From Bacillus sp. HNG (GTDB taxonomy: Bacteria; Bacillota; Bacilli; Bacillales; Bacillaceae_L): a DNA stretch of 64,000 nt. Positions 47,731-57,900 of this stretch are shown piece after piece. The stretch lies in NCBI RefSeq assembly GCF_003400205.1, contig NZ_QUQV01000005.1, forward strand, positions 186,001 through 250,000, read 5' to 3'. The notes below the pieces were generated by a model, which saw nothing but the letters and a program-made list of their open reading frames with translations, did no database searches and had not been told where the DNA came from. The stretch's first letter is position 1; the number at the start of each line of letters is the position of its first letter. The position numbers and the translations under genes are program-made.

Positions 47731-48888
47731 TACTTTTCCATATTTACCGCCACCACCTGATTTAAGGCGGAGTTTTCCATGTCTTGCTTGTATGATGATG
47801 TCGACGATTGAACCTTTCACCACACGTCTTAATTCCTCTTCAGGTATTTCATGTAGAATAGCCATTTCTGTTTTAAAATAGTCCCTCAGTTTTTGTAAGG
47901 TTTTTGGCCCTAATCCGGGAATAAATTCAAGTGGAACTTGGTGCACATATGGAGGCCGATTTGAATTTGGTATATCCGTGTCTTTTAACTGCTGAAGTCG
48001 GTCAAAAACACCTTTTACAAATCCTGTATGCCCACAGCTAGGACAAGTCTCTGCCATCACATCCTCAATGATTGTTAAACATTTCTCACAGGTTGTTTTA
48101 TGATACTTTCCTAATAGAGGATCTAACCCGTAATTTGCAACAACTTCCCTGCCAGCTTTTTGATGGAGTGCAAGTCTGAGTTCTTCAAAAGTGGGCTCTT
48201 TCATTTTTATAATTTGATATTCCCTCGCAATTTTCGGAAGGGAATGTGCGTCTGAATTGGACACAAACGTGAAAGAATGCAATTCTTTTATTTGGTCTGC
48301 CATATTTGTATTCGAGCTCAGCCCAAGTTCAATTGCATCAATTAAATCCTCATCAAACACTTCTGTTAACGATTGTTTTACACCCCGACCATACATACTT
48401 TTGTAAGGAGTGAAGACATGGGCAGGAATAAAAATACCGGATAACTCTTTAACCTTTCGTTGCAGTTCTCTTCCGCCCACATAAATTCTTTGTGAGCTCA
48501 ATGTTATATTTTTCATTCGTTCGGATAGCCATGCGGAAAATAGCTTCATTTTTTCAATCGTCGGTATAAAAGCTAGGACATGTATCGGTCCTTTACAATT
48601 TTCATCATAGATTTCAAGCTCACTCCCTAAAAGGAGTGTCACATTCTTAAAACGTAATCCACCTTCTTCATAGGGATACACTTCTCCCATTTCAATTAAG
48701 GCTTCAAGCTCCCCGATGACTTCCGGAACATGACAATCTATAACACCAATCATGTCCATCCCTTTAATTTCAGTGGATTCCTGCAGGATGTTTCCAATAG
48801 TAAGTGACTTGGCACCTGTAATTTTTACTGGTTTACCCGAATTCGTTCTTCCGATATGGATATGGAGGTCAACATAGTAATTGTTCAT
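47719..48888 (-). CDS. yqxK: EndoQ-like PHP-domain endonuclease (YqxK)
   Basis: 389 residues. The N-terminal PHP domain has DLHIHIGRT and other metal sites (GVIDCHVPEVIGE, FVSNSDAHSLPKIARE). A four-Cys zinc ribbon follows (CEKCLTIIEDVMAETCPSCG), then a helix-hairpin-helix (FIPGLGPKTLQKLRDYF). This is the architecture of endonuclease Q, first found in Thermococcales and then in some Bacillus, which nicks DNA 5' to deaminated bases. In B. subtilis yqxK lies between nudF and spoIIM. The activity of this protein is inferred. Confidence 0.85.
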   Translation of the reverse strand: MNNYYVDLHIHIGRTNSGKPVKITGAKSLTIGNILQESTEIKGMDMIGVIDCHVPEVIGELEALIEMGEVYPYEEGGLRFKNVTLLLGSELEIYDENCKGPIHVLAFIPTIEKMKLFSAWLSERMKNITLSSQRIYVGGRELQRKVKELSGIFIPAHVFTPYKSMYGRGVKQSLTEVFDEDLIDAIELGLSSNTNMADQIKELHSFTFVSNSDAHSLPKIAREYQIIKMKEPTFEELRLALHQKAGREVVANYGLDPLLGKYHKTTCEKCLTIIEDVMAETCPSCGHTGFVKGVFDRLQQLKDTDIPNSNRPPYVHQVPLEFIPGLGPKTLQKLRDYFKTEMAILHEIPEEELRRVVKGSIVDIIIQARHGKLRLKSGGGGKYGKVDSE

Positions 48889-48894
48889 CTTGGC

Positions 48895-49446
48895 CTATTC
48901 TCCTAATGCTTGTTGTAATTGTAAATACTGGACCGCATAAGCCGTCTTCGCATCATATATTTTCTTTTCTTTTATCAAATCAACAGCTTCCTCTAATGTA
49001 ACCTCGAGCACATCGACAAATTCATCTTCATCCAAGCCCGCTGGGTTCTCCATCTTTTTTAAACCTTTCGCAATAAAAAGATGCACCAATTCATCTGCAA
49101 AGCCTGGAGAAGTATAAAAGGAAATAAGCGGCGTCAATGTTTCACAATCATAACCCGTTTCTTCTTCTAACTCTCGTTTTGCGGTTACTTCTGGGGCTTC
49201 TCCTTTTTCTAGCTTTCCAGCCGGAATCTCAACAATGACCTTCTCTAATGCTTTTCGATATTGTTGCACCATTACGAGCTTACGGTCATTAGTTATAGCT
49301 AGTATAGCAACAGCTCCAGGATGTTTGATAAGTTCTCGTCTACTCGTATTTCCATTTGGTAACTCTACCTCTTCTATATGTAAATCGATAACCTTTCCTT
49401 CAAAAAGAACGTCCCTACTAATTGTCTTTTCTCGCAAATGATCCAT
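48895..49446 (-). CDS. nudF: ADP-ribose pyrophosphatase NudF (Nudix)
   Basis: 183 residues. The Nudix box is GKLEKGEAPEVTAKRELEEE followed by TGYD (GX5EX7REUXEEXGU). N-terminal strands include the ADPRase feature FEGKVIDLHIEEVELPNG. It hydrolyses ADP-ribose to AMP and ribose-5-phosphate. Six bases separate it from yqxK, so they are probably co-transcribed. AAGGAG ribosome binding site. Confidence 0.95.
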   Translation of the reverse strand: MDHLREKTISRDVLFEGKVIDLHIEEVELPNGNTSRRELIKHPGAVAILAITNDRKLVMVQQYRKALEKVIVEIPAGKLEKGEAPEVTAKRELEEETGYDCETLTPLISFYTSPGFADELVHLFIAKGLKKMENPAGLDEDEFVDVLEVTLEEAVDLIKEKKIYDAKTAYAVQYLQLQQALGE

Positions 49447-49483
49447 TATAGCCAGCTCCTTGTTCTACTAAATATATATACTT

Positions 49484-49491
49484 CATACATT
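49484..49491 (+). promoter_or_regulatory. Possible sigma-E -10 for mciZ
   Basis: CATACATT, an exact CATACAnT match, 46 bases upstream of mciZ, but no good -35 at the right distance. mciZ is a sigma-E gene in B. subtilis. Confidence 0.35.
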
Positions 49492-49537
49492 TTAGCATAG
49501 TTCTTTTCACTTTTTATAACCCCCAAGGAGGTTTGCG

Positions 49538-49681
49538 ATGAAAATTGTGATTGGTGAAAATCGGGTAGCGTTAGTCGGCAAGGCATGGGAAATTCGCGCA
49601 AAACTGAAGGAATATAGTCGTTCCTATCAAACTGTCCAAGAGTGGATTAATCAAGGAAGAGTGGAAAAGGAGAAAAAATAA
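49538..49681 (+). CDS. mciZ: Mother-cell inhibitor of FtsZ, MciZ
   Basis: 47 residues, with AAGGAGG before the ATG. The core VALVGKAWEIRAKLKEYSRS closely matches the core of B. subtilis MciZ (VVLVGKAWEIRAKLKEYGRT), and the position between nudF and yqkF is identical. MciZ caps the minus end of FtsZ filaments during sporulation to prevent aberrant Z rings. Unlike the 40-residue B. subtilis peptide it has an extra Glu/Lys-rich tail (GRVEKEKK). Confidence 0.93.
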   Translation: MKIVIGENRVALVGKAWEIRAKLKEYSRSYQTVQEWINQGRVEKEKK

Positions 49682-49780
49682 GCTGGCGTGATGCCCCTTC
49701 AAATTATTTGTGATTCAGACATCAAAAAGATAAAATGATATCTAGATGTTAGAAGAATGAGAAATCTGGAGGGGATTGCT

Positions 49781-50704
49781 GTGGACAAAAGAAGGATCGG
49801 GGCTTCTGACTTATATGTAAGTAAACTAGGACTAGGCTGTATGTCAATTGGTACGGAAGAAAAAGAAGCCTTACAAATCATTGATGCTGCAATAGATTTG
49901 GGAATCAATTATTTAGATACGGCAGATTTATATGATCAAGGACTAAATGAAGAATTCGTTGGTAAAGCTCTTAAATCAAAAAGACAAAATATTATTTTAG
50001 CTACTAAAGTTGGAAACCGTTTTGAAAAAGGTAAGGAAGGATGGTCCTGGGACCCATCTAAAAAATACATAAAGTCCGCTGTTAAGGACAGTCTCAGACG
50101 TCTGCAAACCGATTATATCGATCTATACCAACTCCATGGTGGGACCATTGAAGATCATATCGATGAAACGATTGAAGCATTCGAGGAGTTAAAGGAGGAA
50201 GGTGTCATTCGCTATTATGGAATCTCTTCTATTCGTCCAAATGTGATCCGGGAATTTGTGAAGAAATCTTCCGTCGTAAGCGTGATGATGCAATACAGTA
50301 TTCTCGACCGACGCCCTGAGGAACAGATGCTTTCCTTTTTAAAAGAAAATGAAGTCAGTGTTGTTGCACGTGGCCCCGTAGCTAAAGGCTTACTCACCAA
50401 TCGACAAGCTCAGGATGCAAGTCAAAGGATAAAACAAAATGGATACCTTGATTATTCTTTTGAGGAGCTTGAGTCTGTGATTTCTACCTTAAAATCAGAT
50501 GTGGCAGGTAATAGACCTTTAACGGAAATCGCACTACAATATTGCTTATATGAGGACGTTGTTGCTTCTGTCGTAACCGGGGCAAGTTCAACCCGTCAAA
50601 TTGAAAAAAATGTGGAAGCTGCAAATGCAATGCCTTTAACAGATGAAGAAATTCAGAGAATCAGAGACATTTCAAAGGCTTCGGTTTATAGTCAGCATCG
50701 ATAA
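49781..50704 (+). CDS. yqkF: Aldo/keto reductase YqkF
   Basis: About 307 residues from a GTG at 49781 with GGAGGGG upstream. TIM-barrel AKR with the catalytic Asp/Tyr in DTADLYDQGLNEEFVG, the Lys in LATKVGNRF, and the His in YQLHGG. The C-terminal NADPH-binding part is VASVVTGASSTRQIEKNVEA. It reduces aldehydes or ketones with NADPH; its natural substrate is unknown. B. subtilis yqkF (306 residues) is at the same place. Confidence 0.92.
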   Translation: MDKRRIGASDLYVSKLGLGCMSIGTEEKEALQIIDAAIDLGINYLDTADLYDQGLNEEFVGKALKSKRQNIILATKVGNRFEKGKEGWSWDPSKKYIKSAVKDSLRRLQTDYIDLYQLHGGTIEDHIDETIEAFEELKEEGVIRYYGISSIRPNVIREFVKKSSVVSVMMQYSILDRRPEEQMLSFLKENEVSVVARGPVAKGLLTNRQAQDASQRIKQNGYLDYSFEELESVISTLKSDVAGNRPLTEIALQYCLYEDVVASVVTGASSTRQIEKNVEAANAMPLTDEEIQRIRDISKASVYSQHR

Positions 50705-50715
50705 TTCTATAAGTG

Positions 50716-50738
50716 AACCCCACAGAACCTGTGGGGTT
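50716..50738. terminator. Terminator between yqkF and yqkE
   Basis: 10-bp arms AACCCCACAG and CTGTGGGGTT with a 3-base loop, between convergent genes. Confidence 0.88.
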
Positions 50739-50744
50739 TTGACA

Positions 50745-50993
50745 TTATTTAAAATCGGACCATTTAAGGTTACTCTCGTTGAATAGCTCTTCAAATGACT
50801 TATTTTTTTCTCGTTGTCTTCTTTCCTCTCTTTGTCTTTCAAGCTCTTCTTCTTGTTTTTTCTGAACTTCTTCTTTTAACTGTTGTTGTGTATTTTTTAA
50901 CTTTGAAACAATATCGTCATTCAGTAAGTCTCCAAGGCTTAATTTCTCATCTTTTTGCTTTTTAACAGATGGCTTTTGCTTCTTCTTAGCCAT
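50745..50993 (-). CDS. yqkE: YqkE-like small charged coiled-coil protein (DUF3886 type)
   Basis: 82 residues from the ATG at 50993 (GGAGGG upstream). A Lys-rich start, then a long Glu/Lys/Arg/Gln helix (EEVQKKQEEELERQREERRQ) that is a clear coiled coil, and a conserved-looking C-terminal block FEELFNESNLKWSDFK. B. subtilis yqkE lies next to yqkF. Function unknown. Confidence 0.8.
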   Translation of the reverse strand: MAKKKQKPSVKKQKDEKLSLGDLLNDDIVSKLKNTQQQLKEEVQKKQEEELERQREERRQREKNKSFEELFNESNLKWSDFK

Positions 50994-51035
50994 AGTATTC
51001 CCTCCATACATCAACCATTTGGCTACTATTATATC

Positions 51036-51070
51036 AAAAAAAGCGAATAACCGCTTGGTAGGTTATTCGC
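51036..51070 (-). terminator. Terminator of the thiolase/CoA-transferase operon
   Basis: 10-bp arms GCGAATAACC and GGTTATTCGC with an 8-base loop and T7 on the minus strand. Confidence 0.93.
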
Positions 51071-51080
51071 CGAAGCTCCT

Positions 51081-51737
51081 TTAGTATGCATCAAGTACGA
51101 CGTCATTTTCGATGAGTAGATTTGGCTCTGTAGAAGCTATAATATCCTCTACCGTAAATCCTTTGGCCACCTCTACTAATTTTAATCCGTTCTCAGTCAC
51201 ATCAATTACAGCACGATCGGTAATGATTCGATTTACGACTCCCTTTCCGGTTAAAGGTAGGGTACATTTTGTTAAGATTTTCGCCTCTCCTTTTTTATTA
51301 ACATGATCCATAATCACAATGATCTTCCTGGCACCATGAACGAGGTCCATTGCCCCACCCATTCCCTTTATCATTTTTCCTGGAATCATCCAATTTGCAA
51401 GGTCACCCTTCTCTGAAACTTCCATTCCACCAAGAATCGCAATATTGATATGTCCACCGCGGATCATCGCGAATGATTCCGCACTGTCAAAATATGCTGC
51501 TCCCGGAATCGCTGTGACCGTCTCTTTCCCGGCATTGATTAAATCTGGATCAACATTTTCTTCAGTTGGATATGGACCAATTCCAAGCAACCCATTCTCG
51601 GATTGGAGAACAACTTGTTTATTAGAAGATATATAATTGGCAACAAGGGTTGGCATTCCAATTCCAAGATTTACATAAAAGCCATTCTCAATTTCCTTTT
51701 CAGCCCTTTTTGCAATCTTTTCACGTGTATTTGTCAT
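51081..51737 (-). CDS. scoB: 3-oxoacid CoA-transferase subunit B
   Basis: 218 residues of the CoA-transferase type I beta family. The catalytic Glu is in [13 protein letters not shown]; other blocks are [11 protein letters not shown]-like [13 protein letters not shown] and [18 protein letters not shown]. With subunit A it moves CoA from succinyl-CoA (or another donor) to acetoacetate. Terminal gene of the thiolase-A-B operon. Confidence 0.93.
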   Translation of the reverse strand: MTNTREKIAKRAEKEIENGFYVNLGIGMPTLVANYISSNKQVVLQSENGLLGIGPYPTEENVDPDLINAGKETVTAIPGAAYFDSAESFAMIRGGHINIAILGGMEVSEKGDLANWMIPGKMIKGMGGAMDLVHGARKIIVIMDHVNKKGEAKILTKCTLPLTGKGVVNRIITDRAVIDVTENGLKLVEVAKGFTVEDIIASTEPNLLIENDVVLDAY

Positions 51738-51751
51738 CGCCTTCTCCCCTC

Positions 51752-52441
51752 TTACTTAGATAATGTCAATCGTTCAATTCGCTTCTTTTGTTCACCTACA
51801 ATTAATCCTTGAACATAAATACTCGGTGTATGAATCATATTTGGGTCAAGTTCGCCAATTTCATAGAGTTGTTCAACCTCTGCAATCGTTACCTTGCCTG
51901 CTGCAGCAATCATCGGGTTAAAATTACGGGCCGTCTTGTTATAGATTAAATTCCCCATTTTATCAGCCTTTTCAGCGCGAACTAGACTAAAGTCAGCCAC
52001 AAATGCCTCTTCTAACACATATTCCTTCCCATTAAATACACGGGTTTCTTTTCCTTCAGCAATTGGGGTTCCAACTCCTGCAGGTGTGTAAAATGCCGGA
52101 ATCCCCGCTCCACCTGCTCTAATTTTTTCCGCCAATGTCCCTTGGGGAACTAGCTCAACCTCAAGTTCACCTGACAATGCTTGTCGTTCAAATTCCTTGT
52201 TTTCCCCAACATATGAACCGATCATTTTCGAAATTTGTTTGTTCTGTAAAAGTAAACCAAGTCCCCAATCATCAACACCACAGTTGTTTGAAATAACTGT
52301 CAGATCCTTTACCCCAGACTCGGCCAATGCGAAAATTAAATTTTCTGGGATACCACATAAACCAAATCCACCCACCATAATCGTGGAACCGTCTTTGATT
52401 TCCTTAACCGCTTCCTGAAAAGAGGAATATATTGGTTTCAT
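51752..52441 (-). CDS. scoA: 3-oxoacid CoA-transferase subunit A
   Basis: About 229 residues. The oxyanion glycine loop is [18 protein letters not shown], and [20 protein letters not shown] and [18 protein letters not shown] follow, all typical of the alpha subunit. ATG at 52441 with GGGGTG upstream. It starts 12 bases after the thiolase gene ends and is followed by subunit B. Confidence 0.93.
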   Translation of the reverse strand: MKPIYSSFQEAVKEIKDGSTIMVGGFGLCGIPENLIFALAESGVKDLTVISNNCGVDDWGLGLLLQNKQISKMIGSYVGENKEFERQALSGELEVELVPQGTLAEKIRAGGAGIPAFYTPAGVGTPIAEGKETRVFNGKEYVLEEAFVADFSLVRAEKADKMGNLIYNKTARNFNPMIAAAGKVTIAEVEQLYEIGELDPNMIHTPSIYVQGLIVGEQKKRIERLTLSK

Positions 52442-52453
52442 TTGCACACCCCA

Positions 52454-53641
52454 CTATTCAATATTTTCAACAATAGTCGCTACACCTTGGCCGCCGCCAA
52501 TACATAAAGTTGCTAATCCGTAACGATCATTACGACGTTTTAGCTCATGAATAAGAGTAACTAGAATTCTTGCTCCACTTGCGCCTATTGGATGACCTAA
52601 CGCAATTGCACCACCATTCACATTTAAAATATCATGGTTAAAATGAAGCTCTCGGTCTACTGCAATAGACTGAGCTGCAAAGGCCTCATTTGCTTCAATT
52701 AAATTCATATCACTAATACTTAATCCGCATTTTTTCATTGCCTTTTGGACAGCTGCGACCGGTCCAATCCCCATAATACTAGGGTCAACTCCAGCATTTC
52801 CATTCGCTTTTATGGTAACTAAACCTTTTATGCCAAGCTCATCAGCTTTCTTTTTACTCATAATGACAAATGCAGCCGCTCCATCATTTATTCCAGAGGC
52901 ATTACCCGCTGTAACAGAACCATCTTTCTTAAAGGCTGGACGCAGGCTTCCGAGTTTCTCAACTGTTGTACCTGCTTTTGGGTATTCATCTGTATCAAAG
53001 ACAATGCTTTCTTTTTTACGTTGTGGAATCACAACTGGCACAATTTCTTCCTTAAATTTGCCTGCTTCAATAGCAGCTATTGCTCTCTCCTGGCTACGAG
53101 CTGAAAAACGATCCTGTTCTTCCCTCGTAATCTCATATTTATCGCATAAATTTTCGGCTGTAATCCCCATATGATAATCATTAAATGCACACCATAACCC
53201 ATCGGAAATCATGCTATCAATCATCTTTTGGTCGCCCATTTTAAATCCATTTCGGGCACCCTTCAACAGATACGGAGCCTGGCTCATATTTTCCATTCCA
53301 CCAGCCACAATTACGTCTGCATCACCAGCAATGATTGCCTGCGTTGCTAAGTGTACGGCTTTTAATCCCGAGCCACACACCTTATTTATTGTCATCGCTG
53401 GAGTTTCCTGTAGCAAACCTGCTTTTAAGGCTGCCTGCCTTGCTGGATTTTGGCCTACACCTGCCTGCAAAACATTGCCCATAATCACTTCATCTACATG
53501 CTCCGGGTCCACCCCTGCTTTTTCAATAGCCGCTTTAATAACGACAGCACCTAGTTCTGGAGCTGAAACAGACTGCAAACTCCCTCCAAAACTACCAATC
53601 GCTGTTCTGACAGCGCTTACAACCACTACATCATTACTCAT
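52454..53641 (-). CDS. Acetyl-CoA acetyltransferase (thiolase)
   Basis: 395 residues. Nucleophile Cys in [14 protein letters not shown], the NEAFAAQ motif, His in [17 protein letters not shown], and the second Cys in [14 protein letters not shown]. The length and motifs fit the biosynthetic/acetoacetyl-CoA thiolase type (AtoB/ThlA). It splits acetoacetyl-CoA to two acetyl-CoA, or the reverse. First gene of the operon; a weak sigma-E-like box (CATAAAGT) lies upstream but I do not call it. Confidence 0.93.
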   Translation of the reverse strand: MSNDVVVVSAVRTAIGSFGGSLQSVSAPELGAVVIKAAIEKAGVDPEHVDEVIMGNVLQAGVGQNPARQAALKAGLLQETPAMTINKVCGSGLKAVHLATQAIIAGDADVIVAGGMENMSQAPYLLKGARNGFKMGDQKMIDSMISDGLWCAFNDYHMGITAENLCDKYEITREEQDRFSARSQERAIAAIEAGKFKEEIVPVVIPQRKKESIVFDTDEYPKAGTTVEKLGSLRPAFKKDGSVTAGNASGINDGAAAFVIMSKKKADELGIKGLVTIKANGNAGVDPSIMGIGPVAAVQKAMKKCGLSISDMNLIEANEAFAAQSIAVDRELHFNHDILNVNGGAIALGHPIGASGARILVTLIHELKRRNDRYGLATLCIGGGQGVATIVENIE

Positions 53642-53807
53642 TTCAACATCTCCTTTACGTACGGACTTTATGTATTCATTATCATATATATTTCGATGCT
53701 TTTTTCGAAATACCTCTTATTTTGTCTAAATTTCTATTATTCTTGATTTTTAGAAAAGAGCTCCACTAGAATAAGAGATAAGACTATGTTTTGCTGGAGG
53801 GTTGTCC

Positions 53808-54701
53808 ATGCAATTACCTAAGCAAGTCACAATTATTGAAGTCGGTCCAAGGGATGGGCTGCAAAATGAAAAAAGCATAATACCAACAGAAGCGAAGATT
53901 AATTTTATTAAAAAATTAAAAATGGCGGGCCTTCAAGAAATGGAGCTTACCTCATTTGTTTCGCCAAAATGGGTACCACAGATGAAGGATGCAGAAGAAG
54001 TTATCACTGCTTGTTTAGATGACACTCGAAATATTGTATTAGCACCGAATCGTAAAGGAATTGAAAGACTGTATGAAACAAATTGTAAAGCGGTTGCTGT
54101 TTTTGTTGGGGCCAGTGATAGCTTTAATAAAAAAAACATCAATAAAACGACGGCTGAAAGTTTAGAGGAATTAAAACCTCTTATTAAGGAATTAAAGGAA
54201 AAGGGATATTTTGTACGTGCATGTATTTCTACTTCTTTTTACTGTCCGTTCGAAGGAAAAGTAGATGAAGAAGCTGTATTAAAGCTATGCTCAACTTTTG
54301 TACAATATGGGGTAGATGAATTAAGTGTCGCCGATACAATTGGAAGAGCAAATCCAAAAGAGGTTTTCTCCCTTTTTTCAATGTTAAAAAAAGAGCTACC
54401 AAATACCTTGTTAACAGCTCATTTTCATGACACCCGCGGCATGGCGCTTGCAAATGTGTTGGCTGCTATTCAAGCCGGAATAGAACGTTTCGATACCTCT
54501 GCTGGTGGCTTAGGTGGTTGCCCGTTTGCACCGGGTGCCACTGGTAATGTTGCTACGGAGGATGTTGTGTATATGCTTGAAGAAATGGGGATTTCCACAG
54601 GAATCAATCTTTCAAAGCTTGTGGAGGCTGTTGATGTAATAAATCCTCTCCTGACAAGACCGATTGAAAGTAAATTTTACCGGCTGACAAAAGCAAAATA
54701 A
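53808..54701 (+). CDS. Hydroxymethylglutaryl-CoA lyase
   Basis: About 297 residues from the ATG at 53808 with GGAGGG upstream. HMGL-like TIM barrel: metal/catalytic block EVGPRDGLQNE, VSPKWVPQM, HFHDTRGMALAN (metal His) and the active-site Cys loop GGLGGCPFAPGATGNVATED. It cleaves HMG-CoA into acetyl-CoA and acetoacetate, the last step of leucine breakdown. It is divergent from the thiolase/CoA-transferase operon, which would use its product. The B. subtilis homologue is YngG. Confidence 0.93.
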   Translation: MQLPKQVTIIEVGPRDGLQNEKSIIPTEAKINFIKKLKMAGLQEMELTSFVSPKWVPQMKDAEEVITACLDDTRNIVLAPNRKGIERLYETNCKAVAVFVGASDSFNKKNINKTTAESLEELKPLIKELKEKGYFVRACISTSFYCPFEGKVDEEAVLKLCSTFVQYGVDELSVADTIGRANPKEVFSLFSMLKKELPNTLLTAHFHDTRGMALANVLAAIQAGIERFDTSAGGLGGCPFAPGATGNVATEDVVYMLEEMGISTGINLSKLVEAVDVINPLLTRPIESKFYRLTKAK

Positions 54702-54775
54702 GAATATTTCACTTGAAAACTCCACATCCTATCCATGAAATTATAAACATCCTCTTGGAAATGGAGTTGTTACCA

Positions 54776-54904
54776 TTGGCAAAACGAGACAAAGGTCGTG
54801 CTCAAAAAGGAAAACCGAATGCTGATACGTCAAACAACACGATGGCTGCTGAAGAAATGGAAAAAGCCATTCACCCTACAAACCGTCAAAATTCAGAGCA
54901 ATGA
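54776..54904 (+). CDS. 42-residue charged hypothetical protein
   Basis: A TTG at 54776 has GGAG nine bases upstream, giving a Lys/Arg/Asn/Glu-rich protein beginning MAKRDKGRAQKGKPN and ending NRQNSEQ. It has the composition of small Bacillus spore or stress mini-proteins, but I do not recognise the family. A longer version from 54713 is in frame but has no ribosome binding site. It is followed by a strong terminator, so it probably shares the HMG-CoA lyase transcript. Confidence 0.5.
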   Translation: MAKRDKGRAQKGKPNADTSNNTMAAEEMEKAIHPTNRQNSEQ

Positions 54905-54905
54905 A

Positions 54906-54950
54906 AAAATCCCCTGGTAAAGTCAACTGTGACCTACACCAGGGGATTTT
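54906..54950. terminator. Terminator between the mini-ORF and the RND gene
   Basis: Arms AAAATCCCCTGG and CCAGGGGATTTT with a loop of about 20 bases and T runs on both strands, between convergent genes. Confidence 0.88.
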
Positions 54951-54952
54951 TT

Positions 54953-57900
54953 TTAGATTTTCGGTGCTGTTTCTACTTTTGTCGTTGCTCTTGCTTTTAA
55001 TTTATTTCTTTCTCTACGAGTTGCGGGTATCCGAGAGAATGAAAACAATCGATAGACAGCAGGAATTAACAGTAATGTAATGAGCGTTGCAAACGACAAC
55101 CCTGAAATGATGACAGTTGCCATTGGCGCCTGATAATTCCCGGAGGCTCCGGATTCAAGTGCAAGCGGGAGCATACCGCCAACCGTTGTCAGCGTCGTCA
55201 TAAAAATCGGGCGAATTCGATCATTGCCTGCTCCGATAAGCGCTTCCTCAATCGTAAATCCTTCCTTACGAAGCTGGTTTGTTCTGTCTATAAGCAATAT
55301 GGCATTATTCAATACAATTCCTACAAGCATGATAATACCCATTCCTGACATGAGATTTAATTCCATCTGGGTAATAAACAATCCGAAAATTACCCCAATG
55401 ATTGTAATCGGAATAACGGACATTACAAGCAATGGATGCCCAAAATGGTTAAATTGAACAGCCATAACTAAATAAACAAGGAAGATTGAAATCGCAAAGA
55501 CAAATATCATATCCGTCATTAGCTCCTGCTGCTGCTCTAAATCTCCACCTGCTGATAGAGTATAGCCTGTTGGCATCTCAAATTCATCAATCATTTTCTG
55601 AATATCTCGATTTACTGCACCGAGATCACGATCCTTTATATCTGCGGAAATCGTCACAAGTCTTTCTCCATCAGAATGAATGATTTCATTTGGCGTTTGA
55701 ACCGTTTCAAGTTCAATAAATGTAGAAAGTGGCACTTCAACACCATTAACAGGTAATTTCATATCAAGTAAATCCGTTTTTGTATCAGGTATTTTCGTCC
55801 AACTTAGCTGCAAAGGTATTGTTTCATCATCATTCTGCATCGAACCGACCGGCATTTGAATAAAGGAAGCTTCAATAAATTGTTTAATTTGTGAAGGCAA
55901 TAAGCCCTCTTTTTCGATTTCTTTTTCTTTTAAAACAACGATTTGCTCTTCGGAGGTTCTTTCAACTGAATTTGTGATTGCTGAAATCCCATCTACATTC
56001 TGTAGCTCATCTGCAAATTTGTTTGAAATCATTTGGAGCTGTTCAAAACTATCTCCTTTAATATTTACTTTGACAGGAAACCCTCCCCCGCCTGCCATTG
56101 CACTTTGAACACCCAAGACGGGTTGACCTTCCTGCATATTTCGCAAAGTATCTAGTATTTTTTCATTTACTTCCTTTTGTTCTACCGTAATATGATCGCC
56201 CTTGGTCATATTAATAATAATGTAAAGCATACTTCCATTATCCATGACATAATTTGTTTCAACATCGTTTACTTTTTGTAGTCTCTGATTTATTTCATTC
56301 ACTACATTCTGCTTTTCTTCCACAGATAATCCTGGTTCTAAGTCTACGCCAAGTTCTGCATAGCGATTTAGCATATCAGGCATAATGGTCATCGGTATTT
56401 TCGATACAAGAAATAAGGAACCAACTAACATCAATAGAAACAATGTTATTATGGCAAAGCTATTTCTTTTCTTTTTAATCACCCAAGTAACTACATTGCG
56501 ATAGCCTTTCATAAAAATCGAGTCTTTTTTCAATTTAGATGGTTTTCTTAGCTTTAAAAATACTTCTGACAGTGACGGAATTAATGTGAAAGATATGATA
56601 ACGGAACTTATTAAGGTTATTGCCACAACAGCGGAAAGCATTATGACAAATTCACCCATCTCACCACCTATTAAACCAATTGGTAGGAACACAACGATGG
56701 TTGTTAGCATAGATGCAATGACTGCCGAAGCTACTTCCTTAGTCCCTTCGATGACAGATTCGAACCTACCAAATCCAAGTTCCTTCTTTTTATATATAGC
56801 TTCTAGGATGACAATAGAGGAATCCACCATCATTCCTATTCCCAGTCCAAGTCCAAGTAAGGTTAACATGTTAAAGCTATAATCAAATAACCACATCGCT
56901 GTAAAAGTTAAAAGTACGGAAGATGGAATCGACAAACCAATAATAAAGGTTGCTCTAATATTACGTAAAAACAGTAATAAAATGACAATCGCAATGATTC
57001 CACCAATTAATATATTGTCTTTAACCCCGTCGATTGACTCACTGACATAATCTGCTTGGGCAACAACCTCGTTTAATTCAAAGTTCTTTACAAGGCCATC
57101 GCTTTGAATTTTTTTCACTTCCGCACGTATTGCTTTTGCCATCTCAATTTGCGTGACATTCGATACACGCCCAATTTGTACGAGAATAAAGTCCTGCGAA
57201 CCGTTTTTCCATACATATGAGTTATTCTCTATGGGCTGGATTGCTATAGTTGCAACATCCTTTAATAAAATCGATCCATTTTGCGTTAGAAGTGAAATAT
57301 TTTCGATATCATGAACACTATCTATCTTTGAACTCCATCTCAAAGAAGGTGAACCCTTCTCATTTTGTAATTCTCCTAAGGTTGCTTCACCTTCAGACTG
57401 TTGAATCGCTGCAACCACTTGGGAAACCTCAAGATTATGTTCTTGTAATTTTTCACGGTCTATTTTAATGGCAGCCTCTTGTTCCTTGCTCCCTGTTAGT
57501 AAGACATCTCTTACCTCAGGCAGAGCTTCTAATCTTGGCTCTAAAATCTCTTTTGAAAATGCAGACATTTCTTCCATGTTGCCACCAGATACATCCATAA
57601 AAAATTCGTAACTTTGACTTCCTCCATACTGACCTGATGCAATATCGGTGATATTCGGATACTCTGATTTGGCAGATGCAATGACAGACTCGACTTCTTT
57701 ATAAATCTCTTCGCCTCGCCCCGTCTCAAATGTAAGATTCAATGTTGTCCTTCCGATATTGGTAGTGGACTCAACACTCTCAACACCATCTATTGCTAAA
57801 ATTTGTTGTTCAATGGGGGTGGTAATCGTTCTTTCAACTTCAATTGCTGCCATTTCTCCTGCGTAAATCTCAACAAACGCTCCGTCTAGTTTTACAGGGG

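Noticed and set aside
53211-53729. 172-codon plus-strand frame opposite the thiolase
   Set aside because: Shadow frame on the reverse strand of a conserved gene.
51081-54701. Complete leucine-degradation operon
   Set aside because: Only the last steps are present; no acyl-CoA dehydrogenase, carboxylase or hydratase gene lies nearby.
54713-54775. 63-codon version of the mini-ORF after HMG-CoA lyase
   Set aside because: No ribosome binding site before the TTG at 54713; the internal TTG at 54776 has GGAG.
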